A DNA stretch of 64,000 bases from Bacillota bacterium (lineage in GTDB: Bacteria; Bacillota; Clostridia; Lachnospirales; Lachnospiraceae). Every line of letters begins with the position of its first letter. Within the stretch, counting starts at the first letter, position 1. The notes beneath the pieces are model-generated. The model saw only the letters and a list, made by a program, of their open reading frames with translations, had not been told where the DNA came from and ran no database searches. The DNA lies in contig JAEWAK010000027.1 of assembly GCA_023391695.1 (NCBI GenBank), positions 186,001-250,000 of the forward strand. The letters are read 5' to 3'. The position numbers and the translations under genes are program-made. Shown here in pieces: positions 42,527 to 52,260 of the stretch.

Positions 42527-43870
42527 TTATTTCAGAGTAGCAGAAGGAATCAGAGTCTGTGTCTCTGTTTTCAGTAATTCTAATGCCTCGTCCACACTCA
42601 TAGACGGATTGCTTGCCATTTTTGACGCAACGGCAGTCATTGCTGATTTTACAAAGGTTTCATTTTTGGTCTGGACTTGTCCGACGGTATTGATGGCGAT
42701 GTCGTTAATAAAGTAATCTGCCAGATTCTGTCCGCCGAAGAAATCATCATACTGACCTTTTTCAGTGAAGAAATAAGAATTTTTATCGTCATAAGGTGCC
42801 TTAAAACCGGTCATAAAACCAAACTGTTTAAACGCTTCCTTTACACCCTCACCGTCACAATAAACATCTTTCACATAATCCCATGCTGCTTGTTTATGTT
42901 CGCTTCCGGAATAAATACTTACAGAGGTACCTCCGCAGGTAAATCCGTCACCGGGAGCTTTCGTAAGACCCCAGTTTCCCGATCCGTCCGGATCATTTGT
43001 CGCAATACTCCATTTACTGCCCCAGGGCGCACATGGATAAAATATAAATTTGCCTTCTGCAAAGCCGGAATTTAATGCGGGGGTTTCTCTTTCCTGGTTT
43101 CCCAGAACCCCTGCCTGGTTAAATTCCGTTGCAATTTTAAATACATCTTTATAACGTCCGGTTAAATCAATATTGTTACCGTCAATATAATCCTTTACAT
43201 TCTGACTGTATAAAATTTCTATCATCAATACGGAAATACCTGGTAACGCAGTTACACTGCCTCCGCTTTTTTCTTTTACCTGCCTGCTGACGTCAAGCAT
43301 TTTATCCCAGCTTGATATCATCCCTGCAAGTTCATCAGGATCATCCGTTCCCAGATATTCCTTTGCCAGATCACGGCGGTAAGCAAAACCGCTGGGGCAG
43401 ATTTGCTGTTCTACACCGTATAATTCTCCGTTCGGACCAGATTCCAGCTTTACAGCAAAATCAAACATATCCTCCGGATTCACATTATAAGGTGCTTTAG
43501 TTAAATCTTCCGTTATACCAAGATCAAATACTTTTCCGCGGTATGACATTTCACCTAATATAATGTCCGGCACTCCGCTTCCGGATGCCAGGGCACTTTG
43601 TAATTTTTGCATATAATCCGTTGCACCTACTACCAATGTATCAAACTTAATATTAGGATGTTTTTTTTGATACCATTCTGTCATATGGGATAAATGTGCT
43701 TCATCCCAATCCCAGATTGTCAGAGTAATATCCTCATCTGCGCTCTCTTTTGACCCTGTACCAGATGTACTATTTTCTACTTCCTTTGAATCACCTGCAT
43801 TACTGCAGGCACTTAGGGCGGGAATAACCATCATTACCGTCAACAGCATGGCTATAATTTTACGCTTCAT
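42527..43870 (-). CDS. ABC transporter sugar-binding lipoprotein
   Basis: Extracellular solute-binding protein of 447 aa. The signal peptide ends in the lipobox LSAC (Cys22) with a Ser/Glu-rich linker, followed by a family-1 sugar-binding fold (ITLTIWDWDEAHLSHMTEWYQKK, then GVPDIILGEM). It is the first gene of the second glycan operon, which continues with two permeases and two GH2 enzymes. It has its own promoter and putative AraC sites. The ligand is not known. Confidence 0.92.
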   Translation of the reverse strand: MKRKIIAMLLTVMMVIPALSACSNAGDSKEVENSTSGTGSKESADEDITLTIWDWDEAHLSHMTEWYQKKHPNIKFDTLVVGATDYMQKLQSALASGSGVPDIILGEMSYRGKVFDLGITEDLTKAPYNVNPEDMFDFAVKLESGPNGELYGVEQQICPSGFAYRRDLAKEYLGTDDPDELAGMISSWDKMLDVSRQVKEKSGGSVTALPGISVLMIEILYSQNVKDYIDGNNIDLTGRYKDVFKIATEFNQAGVLGNQERETPALNSGFAEGKFIFYPCAPWGSKWSIATNDPDGSGNWGLTKAPGDGFTCGGTSVSIYSGSEHKQAAWDYVKDVYCDGEGVKEAFKQFGFMTGFKAPYDDKNSYFFTEKGQYDDFFGGQNLADYFINDIAINTVGQVQTKNETFVKSAMTAVASKMASNPSMSVDEALELLKTETQTLIPSATLK

Positions 43871-44019
43871 AGATTTCTCCTTTCAAATTACCATATTTCA
43901 AATCTTTCTCATCCTCTTTGTTACTATCCGAAAACTCAGGCCTTTGTTTTCTTCACCGGTTTATTATCCGTGCATTTTTTAACCGGTGCCGGGAAAAAAG
44001 TATTTAATTCCGTATTTAT

Positions 44020-44047
44020 AGTATAGCATAAATGCACATAAGTAAAA
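44020..44047 (-). promoter_or_regulatory. Promoter of the second glycan operon
   Basis: A -10 TATACT (44020-44025) and a weak -35 TTTTAC (44042-44047) with a 16-bp spacer. The poor -35 fits activator dependence. Confidence 0.6.
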
Positions 44048-44071
44048 TGATGAATCCTTTAATTTAATGGA

Positions 44072-44122
44072 CTATTTTACTATTAAATATAGTTTTACGG
44101 CTATTCAATTGTGCTATTTTAC
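44072..44122. promoter_or_regulatory. Repeated GTAAAATAG elements, likely AraC-family binding site
   Basis: On the minus strand GTAAAATAG occurs at 44114-44122 and at 44072-44080, 42 bp (four helical turns) apart, with a weaker GTAAAACT at 44091-44098 between them. They lie about 60-110 bp upstream of the expected transcription start, next to the araC-type gene, and are probable sites for its product. Confidence 0.5.
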
Positions 44123-44126
44123 ATGC

Positions 44127-44171
44127 AAAAAAAAGAATAGGTAAAATCCACACTGGATTTTGCCTATTCTT
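44127..44171 (-). terminator. Terminator of the AraC-family gene
   Basis: A 17-bp stem with one mismatch (44133-44149 with 44155-44171) followed by a run of eight Ts in the minus transcript. It overlaps the stop codon of the regulator gene. Confidence 0.88.
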
Positions 44172-45009
44172 TATAATAGAAATAATCACTGTTTTTATAT
44201 TCTTTTGGAGAAATCCCCACCACTTTTTTAAATATTCTTGAAAAGTAATATTGGTCTTTATATCCAAGCCTCTGTGCAACTTCATAAATATACATATCGG
44301 TTGACCGAAACAGTTTACAGGCTTCTTTCATTTTAAGGTTAATGTAAAAGTCCATAGGTGCATGCTGGGTATATTTCTGGAAGATTGCGTTCAGATAACT
44401 TTTTGATAGCTCAAACTCCTCCGAAATCTGTTCCAGGGTTAAGTTTTCCTGCAAATGTTTATACATGTACCTTACAACAGTTGTCACATACTTGTTCTGC
44501 TCCAGGGTGGTATTGTGCTTTTCCCGGTCATAAGTCTCCGCTAAAATCAAAGCAAGCACCTGGGATATATAGATAAAATTACCCAGCGTGTAGTTTCGTT
44601 CCAATACGCTGAATAATAACTCGAACAAAAACAGCATGCGGTTTGTGGAATTGTTGGAATTAAACTGTACGATACGGCATTCTTCTAACGGAAAGTATTT
44701 TGTATCCTCTCCTTTTATATGCACCCACAGGATACTCCACGGATTATCTTCACAGGCATAATAACTGTGTCCTTTAAATCTGGGGATACAAAAAGCCTCA
44801 TTTTCATGAAGTACATATTGTTTCCTGTTAATATTAATAATGCCTTTGCCCTCCGTACAATACAGGAATATATACTCTTCGATCCCATCCTTCCTTTCCC
44901 TGTAATGATGTCTGGCACACGGAAAAAATCCAACATCCGTTAAATATAACCGCTTTACTTGAGGATGCTTCACATAATCCTGAAATACTTCCGTAGGCAG
45001 GACAATCAT
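44164..45009 (-). CDS. AraC-family regulator of the GH2 glycan operon
   Basis: A 281-aa regulator: an N-terminal cupin-like sensor domain (about 30-130, GKGIININRKQYVLHENEAFCIPRF-type pattern) and a C-terminal double helix-turn-helix (about 185-280, LTLEQISEEFELSKSYLNAIF and VAQRLGYKDQYYFSRIFKK). The ATG at 45007-45009, directly behind AAGGGGGAG, is preferred. A longer reading to 45096 is possible, but a good promoter lies inside that extension. It sits between the operon it probably activates and the divergent DUF5107/TPR gene. Confidence 0.88.
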   Translation of the reverse strand: MIVLPTEVFQDYVKHPQVKRLYLTDVGFFPCARHHYRERKDGIEEYIFLYCTEGKGIININRKQYVLHENEAFCIPRFKGHSYYACEDNPWSILWVHIKGEDTKYFPLEECRIVQFNSNNSTNRMLFLFELLFSVLERNYTLGNFIYISQVLALILAETYDREKHNTTLEQNKYVTTVVRYMYKHLQENLTLEQISEEFELSKSYLNAIFQKYTQHAPMDFYINLKMKEACKLFRSTDMYIYEVAQRLGYKDQYYFSRIFKKVVGISPKEYKNSDYFYYKE

Positions 45010-45063
45010 CCTCTCCCCCTTAAATCCATCCATTTTTTTGTTGTCTAATATACTCATAATCCC

Positions 45064-45092
45064 AATATAGCACTTTAATGCAATATTGTCCA
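45064..45092 (-). promoter_or_regulatory. Promoter of the AraC-family gene
   Basis: A -35 TGGACA (45087-45092) and a -10 TATATT (45064-45069) with a 17-bp spacer. It predicts a leader of about 50 nt before the ATG at 45009 and argues against the upstream ATGs. Confidence 0.65.
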
Positions 45093-45208
45093 TCATTAAT
45101 CACGATATGACATTTTAAACAGCTCCCTTTCTATGTTAGAATAAATTCAGAAGATCCGTGCAACGTGCATTCACATAATATCAAAACATCTAAAAAGGAG
45201 ATTAAATT

Positions 45209-48200
45209 ATGACATCAACAACACAGGTAAAAATATGGGAAGAACGATATACAATTCCAACCTACAAAGTATATCCTCCTGAAAAAAGCCCTCTGTTTAT
45301 TGAAAAGAGAGCTTATCAGGGAAGTACCGGAAAGATATATCCCTTTCCGGTAACGGAAAAAATTTCCGATATAAAAGAGGATGTGGTTTATCAGGCTGTC
45401 TTTCTTGAAAATGAATATTTGAAAATCATGATTCTGCCTGAACTCGGCGGCAGAATCCAACGCGCCTATGATAAAACCAATGAGTATGATTTTGTCTATT
45501 ATAACCATGTCATTAAGCCTGCACTGGTCGGTCTTACCGGACCGTGGATTTCCGGAGGAATCGAATTCAACTGGCCTCAGCATCACCGCCCGTCCACCTA
45601 TTCACCGGTAGACTACACCCTGTCCAAAAACCCGGACGGTTCCTGTACGGCTTATATGAGTGAAATAGATAAAATGAACGGTACCAAAGGAATGGCCGCC
45701 ATCACCTTATATCCTGGCAAGGCTTATATTGAAATTAAAGGACAGCTTTACAACAACACAGACCTGCCTCAAACTTTTTTGTGGTGGGCCAATCCGGCAG
45801 TCCCCGTAAATGATTATACCTATTCCGTATTCCCGCCGGATGTAAATGCAGTAATGGACCATGGAAAACGTGCAGTTTCCACATTTCCCATTGCTACAGG
45901 AGAATACTACAAATGTGACTATTCCGCAGGAGTGGATATTTCCCGCTATAAAAATGTAAAAGTGCCTACTTCTTATATGGCCGCTCACTCTGAGTTTGAT
46001 TTTATCGGAAATTATGATGAAAAAGTAGAGGCGGGCCTTCTCCATGTGGCAGACCATCATATTTCACCCGGTAAAAAACAGTGGACCTGGGGTAATGGTG
46101 ATTTTGGCCGCACCTGGGACCGGAACCTGACAGAGACAGACGGCCCGTACATAGAATTAATGACGGGAATCTATACGGACAATCAGCCGGATTTCACCTG
46201 GCTGAAACCTCAGGAAGAGAAAACTTTCGTACAGTACTTTATGCCATATAAAGGCGTAGGCAGAGTAGGAAATGCCACAAAGGATGCCATCTTAAGTATC
46301 CTGCCGGATGAGAAAGGCAAAACGGTTTTGAAGGTTTATGCTACCGGCATCTACCCGGACGCTTTTATCCGTGTGACTGAAAAAGATTCGGTACTTTATG
46401 AAAGCAGTGCCGATTTATCACCGGATAGTTTCTTTGAAGCCTTTATTCCCGCACCCGTGCACCTGACTGACTGTAAAGTAACCGTTTCCTGGAATGAAAG
46501 AATACTGGTAGAATATTGGGTTTATAAAGAAGAAATAAAACCAATACCGGAACCGGCTGAAGTTATGAAAGCACCGCAGGATATGAAATCTCCGGAGGAA
46601 TTATACCTGGCAGCCACACACCTGGAACAGTACCGGCATGCTACTTATGAACCGGAATACTACTATCTGGAAGGACTTAAGAGAGATGCTTCGGATATCC
46701 GCCTGAACAACAGTTACGGTTTGCTTCTCTTAAGGAGAGGACATGTAAAAGAAAGCATTCCTCATTTCCAGGCAGCTATTAACAAACAGACCTGGAAAAA
46801 TCCCAATCCCTATTCCGGCGAATGCTATTTTAACCTGGGGCTGGCTCTTGAAGCAGACGGACAGGATGACAAAGCCTACGATGCATTTTTCAAATCCACC
46901 TGGAGTTCAGAGACCCAGAGCACAGGATTCTACTGGCTTTCCTGCCTTGATTCCCGTAAAGGCGAATACGAAAAAGCACTGGAATTTGCCGGAAAATCCA
47001 TGATCCGTAACTGGCATAACATGAAAGCCCGTACTTTAAAAGCGGCCCTTCTTCGTAAGCTGGGACGGCCGGTCACAGAAATTCTTGACGAAAGCCTGGC
47101 CATTGATCCGCTGTACATAGGCTGCCTGTACGAAAAAGCACTGCTTAATCATGAACTTATACCCTGGCAGCAGAAAATGCGTGCAGAAGCACACAACTAT
47201 CTGGAGCTGTCACTGGATTACAAGAAAGCAGGCTTGTATGAAGATGCACTGAATATCCTGCAAAACTGTAATGATACCAACCCATTATGCATGTACTATC
47301 AGGGGTATATTAATCATCTGGCAGGAAATGAAACTGCCGCCAGGAAATGCTGTCTGGATGCTGAAACTTGTACGCCGGATTACTGCTTTCCAAACAAGGC
47401 GGAGGAAATACAAATTTTAGAGTATGCAATCGGTGCACTGGATCATGTGCCCATGGCTCATTTTTATCTGGGCAATCTGCTTTATGATAAAAAACAATAT
47501 GCCAAAGCAACCTGCCACTGGGAATCAGCCGTTTCACAAAAAAATGACCTGGCCATGGCATACCGGAATCTTTCCATTGCTTATTACAATAAACAAAACA
47601 ATTCGGAGAAAGCCATGGAATCAATCAGAAAAGCCTGTGAACTGGATGATGCAAGTTCCCGTTTTTGGCTGGAATACGACCAGCTGGCGGGCAAAATGAA
47701 TATTCCCAACGAAGAACGTCTTCAGATAATGGAATCCCATATGGAATATACCAAAGCCCGTGACGACCTGTACCTGCGCTATGTTACCCTCTTAAATTGT
47801 ACGGGACGTTACGAAGACGCTTTATCCGCTCTTCTCTCCTGCCGGTTTCATCCATGGGAGGGGGGCGAGGGCAAAGTGAGCTCCCAATACCGATATGCTT
47901 TGATTCATATGGCTATTAAAAAGCTGGAAGAAAAGAAACCGGAAGAAGCCCTGTCTCTTCTGAACGATACTCTCACATACCCTGAGAATTTGGGAGAGGG
48001 TAAACTTCCAAACGTCCCGGATAATGAAGCACATTACTACATGGGGCTGGCTTACCGTATTGCGGGTAATGAGAAACAGGCTGAAAAATATTTTGAACTG
48101 GCCGCCACGGGTTCCAGTGAACCCGGAAGTGTACTTTATTACAACGACCAGCCTTCCGACTATATTTTTTACCAGGGACTGGCCAATATGGAATTGGGCC

Positions 48201-48478
48201 GCAGAAACGCCGCTTTGAAATCTTTCCACCAACTGATTATTTATGGAGAAAAACATTTGTTTGACCGTGTATGCTATGATTTCTTCGCCGTATCCCTGCC
48301 GGAAATTGAAGTATACCAGGATGATATAAAGCTTCGGAATACACAGTACTGCAATTACCTTCGGGCATTAGGCAGCCTGGGCCTTGGTAAGAAAGAAAAA
48401 GCTTTCGGACTGTTTAAGAATATTCTTTCCAGACAGGCGGACTATCAGGGAGCCATTTCCCATATGAGGATGATATAA
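45209..48478 (+). CDS. DUF5107 domain protein with TPR repeats
   Basis: A 1089-aa protein without a signal peptide, the only large plus-strand gene in the window. The N-terminal DUF5107 domain (about 30-430; aldose-epimerase-like beta fold, LPELGGRIQRAYDKT, GPWISGGIEFNWPQHH) is followed by at least six tetratricopeptide-like repeats (about 470-1080, such as GECYFNLGLALEADGQDDKAYDAF and AHFYLGNLLYDKKQYAKA). Such proteins occur with glycan-utilisation genes in Firmicutes and Bacteroidetes. A sugar-binding or epimerase-like scaffold is a reasonable guess, but no activity is established. AAGGAG lies ahead of the ATG. It is transcribed divergently from the AraC gene. Confidence 0.85.
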   Translation: MTSTTQVKIWEERYTIPTYKVYPPEKSPLFIEKRAYQGSTGKIYPFPVTEKISDIKEDVVYQAVFLENEYLKIMILPELGGRIQRAYDKTNEYDFVYYNHVIKPALVGLTGPWISGGIEFNWPQHHRPSTYSPVDYTLSKNPDGSCTAYMSEIDKMNGTKGMAAITLYPGKAYIEIKGQLYNNTDLPQTFLWWANPAVPVNDYTYSVFPPDVNAVMDHGKRAVSTFPIATGEYYKCDYSAGVDISRYKNVKVPTSYMAAHSEFDFIGNYDEKVEAGLLHVADHHISPGKKQWTWGNGDFGRTWDRNLTETDGPYIELMTGIYTDNQPDFTWLKPQEEKTFVQYFMPYKGVGRVGNATKDAILSILPDEKGKTVLKVYATGIYPDAFIRVTEKDSVLYESSADLSPDSFFEAFIPAPVHLTDCKVTVSWNERILVEYWVYKEEIKPIPEPAEVMKAPQDMKSPEELYLAATHLEQYRHATYEPEYYYLEGLKRDASDIRLNNSYGLLLLRRGHVKESIPHFQAAINKQTWKNPNPYSGECYFNLGLALEADGQDDKAYDAFFKSTWSSETQSTGFYWLSCLDSRKGEYEKALEFAGKSMIRNWHNMKARTLKAALLRKLGRPVTEILDESLAIDPLYIGCLYEKALLNHELIPWQQKMRAEAHNYLELSLDYKKAGLYEDALNILQNCNDTNPLCMYYQGYINHLAGNETAARKCCLDAETCTPDYCFPNKAEEIQILEYAIGALDHVPMAHFYLGNLLYDKKQYAKATCHWESAVSQKNDLAMAYRNLSIAYYNKQNNSEKAMESIRKACELDDASSRFWLEYDQLAGKMNIPNEERLQIMESHMEYTKARDDLYLRYVTLLNCTGRYEDALSALLSCRFHPWEGGEGKVSSQYRYALIHMAIKKLEEKKPEEALSLLNDTLTYPENLGEGKLPNVPDNEAHYYMGLAYRIAGNEKQAEKYFELAATGSSEPGSVLYYNDQPSDYIFYQGLANMELGRRNAALKSFHQLIIYGEKHLFDRVCYDFFAVSLPEIEVYQDDIKLRNTQYCNYLRALGSLGLGKKEKAFGLFKNILSRQADYQGAISHMRMI

Positions 48479-48550
48479 CAAATCCCCTGCCGAATATAAA
48501 TAAGCCCTATTGATCAGGCAGTTAATCTTATTTACATCTTAGTAATTAAT

Positions 48551-48602
48551 AAAAAACCTCCGGTCGGGATTGGTTAATCCGGCTATTCCGTACTGGAGGT
48601 TC
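48551..48602 (-). terminator. Terminator of the YesM/YesN operon
   Basis: A long hairpin with AACCTCC/GGAGGTT outer arms ends in a run of Ts on the minus strand, 13 bp past the response-regulator stop. It may also slow the convergent DUF5107/TPR transcript. Confidence 0.8.
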
Positions 48603-48614
48603 ATGATTTATTAA

Positions 48615-50216
48615 TCAGGTTTTCAGCATTTTTCTTTTATACTTTCTATAATCAACCGGCCTGTATCCTGTTACTTTTTTAAACATCTTAGAAAAATGTG
48701 AGAAGTTGGAATATCCTACTTCCAATAAAACAGCACTTATATTGATATCCGTTGTTTCCAGAAGTTCCTGTGCCTTTTCAATCCTCTTCATTAATAAATA
48801 GTCCGACAGGGACATTCCTGTTTCTTTTTTAAATAACCTGCTAAGGTAGTCCGGATTTATAAAAGCATACTTTGCAATGGTTTCCCGTGACATATCCTCT
48901 TCATCCATATGTGTCGAAATGTATTTCTTTACTTTTTCTACTATACCGTTCGCTTTATCGGAATCATAGATCTGATCCATTACCTTTGTTACAACATAAC
49001 CGGTCCATACCTGCATATCCATTACCGAGTGCATTGCCTCTGCCGCAAGCTCTTTGGAAGTGCTGTCCTCGAATATCTGATGTGCCTGAATCCCTTTCTG
49101 ATTCAGTAAAATATAAATCATTTGCATAAAATCCTCATGGAATTTACGTAACGTCGTTGCATCCGCTTCTTCATTTCGAATCAAATCATCGATAAATTCC
49201 GATATTTTTGTAATTACATTGTCGCTTTCACCATTTTTCAGCATTGCTGTCCATAAACTCATATCAGGGATTTTTTCTTTTGTATCACCTGCTGCAGATT
49301 CCGATAAAAGCAAAACCTTATTATAAAAAACATTATTATTTTCAAGCAGATGAAGCTTATCAACGGCGTCAGCCATTTCACAGGCATAGACCGGCTGGCC
49401 GATATAACATGACAGATCACAGCTAAAATACTGGTTGCAGAACGCAATATAATTTTTACAGTTTTTTTTCAATCCATTGATATCAATATCATGCTCACAG
49501 GCTATAATTCCCAGCATATCACCTCTATTGATCTGAATAACCTGTCCGGATTTCTCTTTCCCGATTATGATTTCCCTTGCTAATTCCTTTAAGGTGTAGT
49601 CCGATATTTTTTCTTTCCGCGTGCTTAGTTTCTTTCCCCATCTTTGAATATTAATATATACCGGTATAAATTTTAGGTCCAGAGGAATTAATATGTTTAA
49701 TTCTTCCGACATTTCCTGGATTACCGCCTGATCAATAATCGTCTTTTGATTAATTAAACTTAGCCAAAAATTCTCGATAACTAACGTATAGTTCTTTTCA
49801 TAAAACTGGTGAGAACGGCTTGCTTTCTTCATTTCGCTGTCTTTTTCAATAATCTCTTCCGCTTTTAATATAACCTTTTCCAATTCTTCAGGAAGAGCAG
49901 GCTTAAGCAAATAATCTACACAACCCAGTTGCAAGGCCTGTTTCGCATATCGGAAGTCGGCATGGCAGGTCAGGAAAATAGCAGGCAGATCGGGATATTT
50001 TTCTTTTACCCATGTTATGAGCTCCAAACCACTGCCCTGAGGCATCTCAATATCACAAAGTAAAATATCTATGGAATGGGATACAAATAATTCCTTGGCC
50101 TGATGCATGCTAAATGCAGTCAACAGTTCCGAAATGCCCAGCTTATCTAAATTCAGGTCGGATTTTACCCCCTCAATTGCAAGAATATCATCATCAACAA
50201 TTAATAAAGTATACAT
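48615..50216 (-). CDS. YesN-type response regulator with AraC helix-turn-helix
   Basis: A 533-aa two-component response regulator. The N-terminal receiver domain has the acidic pocket DDD (8-10), phospho-acceptor Asp55 (CDIEMPQG) and Lys in YLLKP. A middle linker of about 280 residues follows, and the C-terminal AraC DNA-binding domain contains MSRETIAKYAFINPDYLSRLFKK and a second helix-turn-helix with VGYSNFSHFSKMFKK. It works with the sensor kinase encoded at 50401-52086. Candidate targets are the direct repeats at 35314-35351 or the GH2 operon. Confidence 0.93.
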   Translation of the reverse strand: MYTLLIVDDDILAIEGVKSDLNLDKLGISELLTAFSMHQAKELFVSHSIDILLCDIEMPQGSGLELITWVKEKYPDLPAIFLTCHADFRYAKQALQLGCVDYLLKPALPEELEKVILKAEEIIEKDSEMKKASRSHQFYEKNYTLVIENFWLSLINQKTIIDQAVIQEMSEELNILIPLDLKFIPVYINIQRWGKKLSTRKEKISDYTLKELAREIIIGKEKSGQVIQINRGDMLGIIACEHDIDINGLKKNCKNYIAFCNQYFSCDLSCYIGQPVYACEMADAVDKLHLLENNNVFYNKVLLLSESAAGDTKEKIPDMSLWTAMLKNGESDNVITKISEFIDDLIRNEEADATTLRKFHEDFMQMIYILLNQKGIQAHQIFEDSTSKELAAEAMHSVMDMQVWTGYVVTKVMDQIYDSDKANGIVEKVKKYISTHMDEEDMSRETIAKYAFINPDYLSRLFKKETGMSLSDYLLMKRIEKAQELLETTDINISAVLLEVGYSNFSHFSKMFKKVTGYRPVDYRKYKRKMLKT

Positions 50217-50240
50217 TACACCATCTTCTCTCTTATTCTA

Positions 50241-50395
50241 GAGTGTGTCTGAAAACTGCTTGTGCCGGGCTGAATGTTCCACTTTGCGGGAGACAAGGAG
50301 CAGTTTTGGGGTGTAGTGGGTCTACGTTCCCAAAATGACGCAATATCCCGCGAAGTGGGGCGTTCAGAACGGCGCAATGGGTTTTCAGACACTCC
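50241..50395. mobile_element. 155-bp MITE-like imperfect palindrome
   Basis: The ends are GAGTGTGTCTGAAAAC on the left and, inverted, GGAGTGTCTGAAAAC on the right. The arms stay partly complementary inwards (for example CCACTTTGCGGGA with CCCACTTCGCGGGA inverted), so the whole unit can fold into a long hairpin. CTA occurs on both flanks and may be a target duplication. There is no coding sequence. It lies between the sensor kinase and response regulator genes. Confidence 0.75.
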
Positions 50396-50400
50396 CTAAG

Positions 50401-52086
50401 TTATTCTTTCAACAAAGGTAAAATTATATTAACAACGGCTCCACCTTTATTATAAAAATTTATACCGGCTTTTTCTTTATACAAGAGGTGCAGCCTCCGT
50501 TTGACATTCCATATCCCTGTATGTTCCATGTTCGTTTCAGGTTTTTCTGTACTGTTCAAAACGGCCAGCACCTCTTCTGAAAAACCTTGGCCCGTATCCC
50601 GTATGCGTATCTGGATAAATTGCTCGGAATCTATATCCAAAAATTCTGTTTCAACCGAAATCCGAATAATTTCCTCCATAGAAACAGCATACTTAATTGA
50701 GTTTTCTACAAATGTCAGTATAATAAGTGGAGGTACCAGCGTGTCCGATAAAAATTCTGGCGAATATATATCGTATTTTAAATTATTGGGGAATCGTAAT
50801 TTTTGAATGTGCAAATAATTTTCGTTATGTTCAATCTCGTCCTTCAATTGTACCAAATTCATGTTGTTTCTGAATATAAAACGGAAATAACCAATCAGGC
50901 ATAAAGTCATCTCCTGAATAAGCCCATAATTTTGTGCTTTTGACAGATTATATAATATATTCAGTGAATTCATAAAAAAGTGGGGATTCAACTGCAGTCG
51001 CAGCCGGTGCAGTTCTTCCTTCTGCGTAGTAATCTGCTCCTCATAAATACCGATCCTAAGTGTCTGAATTTCCGTAATCATTGTATTAAAAGTTTGATTC
51101 ACCACTTCAAATTCATCCGAAGTACGATAGGCTGCGATTTTTACATCCAAATCACCGTTTTTCACTTTTTTCATAGCTGTAATCAACTTTCGAAGCGGAG
51201 TCAGCACTACTTTTCCGATCAAATACAGTCCGACAGGGATAATAATTGCCGTAATAAAAAGTATGACCATCACAATTTTTTGCAGGTATGGAAGTTTTTC
51301 TAAAATTCTGCTGTCAGGGATTAAAATATTCAATCTAAAATTACCTTTATGGGATTTCCCGATAACAACAAGATATCTGCTTATGTCCCCGGCCCCGCTT
51401 TCATACCATTGATACTGCTTTTGTTCTATCTTTTTAGCATTGATTCCTTCCGTATTGGTCATTATAACTCCGTTATCCGTTGTAAAAATTGCATGCGTAT
51501 TATCTCCAAGGCCAATTAATTTCATAGGTGCCATAAGATTACTCGCCTTTATCCATACACCAAAATATAAGTTTCCGGAACTCCATATATGTAATAAATA
51601 GTATTCTTTCTTAATTTTGTGTACGGACCAACCTCCCATTTCATTATTTTTAGAGACCAAATCGGCAATATATGATTTTACCTCTTGTTTCTCAGCATAA
51701 GGTTCACCGTAATTATAAATGTCCAAAAAGTCATTTCTAACAGGAGAATATAAAAAAAAGCAATTTGCTATTTTGTAAATAGTAATATCTTCTTTCAGTT
51801 TATTCAACAGGCCGATTTTAGCAATGGTGTAATCCGATTCAGAAATATTCATATTCATATAGGATAAGGAATCCGTATATTCAATTAAGATACTAATGTA
51901 TTTATCAATATCATCAAGACTCGTATCCAGCTGCGAAATGTATAAATCTGCCATTGCTTTGTAGGATTCTGCCACCTGTGTCCGTACAACCCTTATAGCA
52001 TATTGATTCGTAAAAAAAAGCAATCCGGCCAGCAATAAAGTAAATATCAAAAAACCGCTGACCAGCTTAAAGCGTATTGAGTTCAT
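50401..52086 (-). CDS. YesM-type membrane sensor histidine kinase
   Basis: A 561-aa sensor kinase with a first transmembrane helix (about 9-28), an extracellular sensor region (30-270), a second helix (about 275-297), a HAMP domain (LRKLITAMKKVKNGDLDV), a His_kinase domain with the His in LNPHFFMNSL, and an ATPase domain (VENSIKYAV, DTGQGF). The ATG at 52084-52086 with AGGAGG four bases before it is chosen over one 13 codons upstream. It probably senses an extracellular sugar, directly or through a binding protein, and phosphorylates the YesN-like regulator. Confidence 0.92.
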   Translation of the reverse strand: MNSIRFKLVSGFLIFTLLLAGLLFFTNQYAIRVVRTQVAESYKAMADLYISQLDTSLDDIDKYISILIEYTDSLSYMNMNISESDYTIAKIGLLNKLKEDITIYKIANCFFLYSPVRNDFLDIYNYGEPYAEKQEVKSYIADLVSKNNEMGGWSVHKIKKEYYLLHIWSSGNLYFGVWIKASNLMAPMKLIGLGDNTHAIFTTDNGVIMTNTEGINAKKIEQKQYQWYESGAGDISRYLVVIGKSHKGNFRLNILIPDSRILEKLPYLQKIVMVILFITAIIIPVGLYLIGKVVLTPLRKLITAMKKVKNGDLDVKIAAYRTSDEFEVVNQTFNTMITEIQTLRIGIYEEQITTQKEELHRLRLQLNPHFFMNSLNILYNLSKAQNYGLIQEMTLCLIGYFRFIFRNNMNLVQLKDEIEHNENYLHIQKLRFPNNLKYDIYSPEFLSDTLVPPLIILTFVENSIKYAVSMEEIIRISVETEFLDIDSEQFIQIRIRDTGQGFSEEVLAVLNSTEKPETNMEHTGIWNVKRRLHLLYKEKAGINFYNKGGAVVNIILPLLKE

Positions 52087-52202
52087 CCGGCCTCCTATTG
52101 TTTTTCGATTATAATGAGGTAACATACAAGTTTAAAATGTTCTTTGATTCATTGTATATTTTCACGGATATCAAAACCCTTCCGTTCTCTTCTATATGTT
52201 AT

Positions 52203-52231
52203 ATTATACAATACAATTCATCTTTACTCAA
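52203..52231 (-). promoter_or_regulatory. Promoter of the sensor kinase/response regulator genes
   Basis: A -35 TTGAGT (52226-52231) and a -10 TATAAT (52203-52208) with a 17-bp spacer. Confidence 0.75.
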
Positions 52232-52260
52232 CATTATTCGACAAGTTATATTAATACTTT

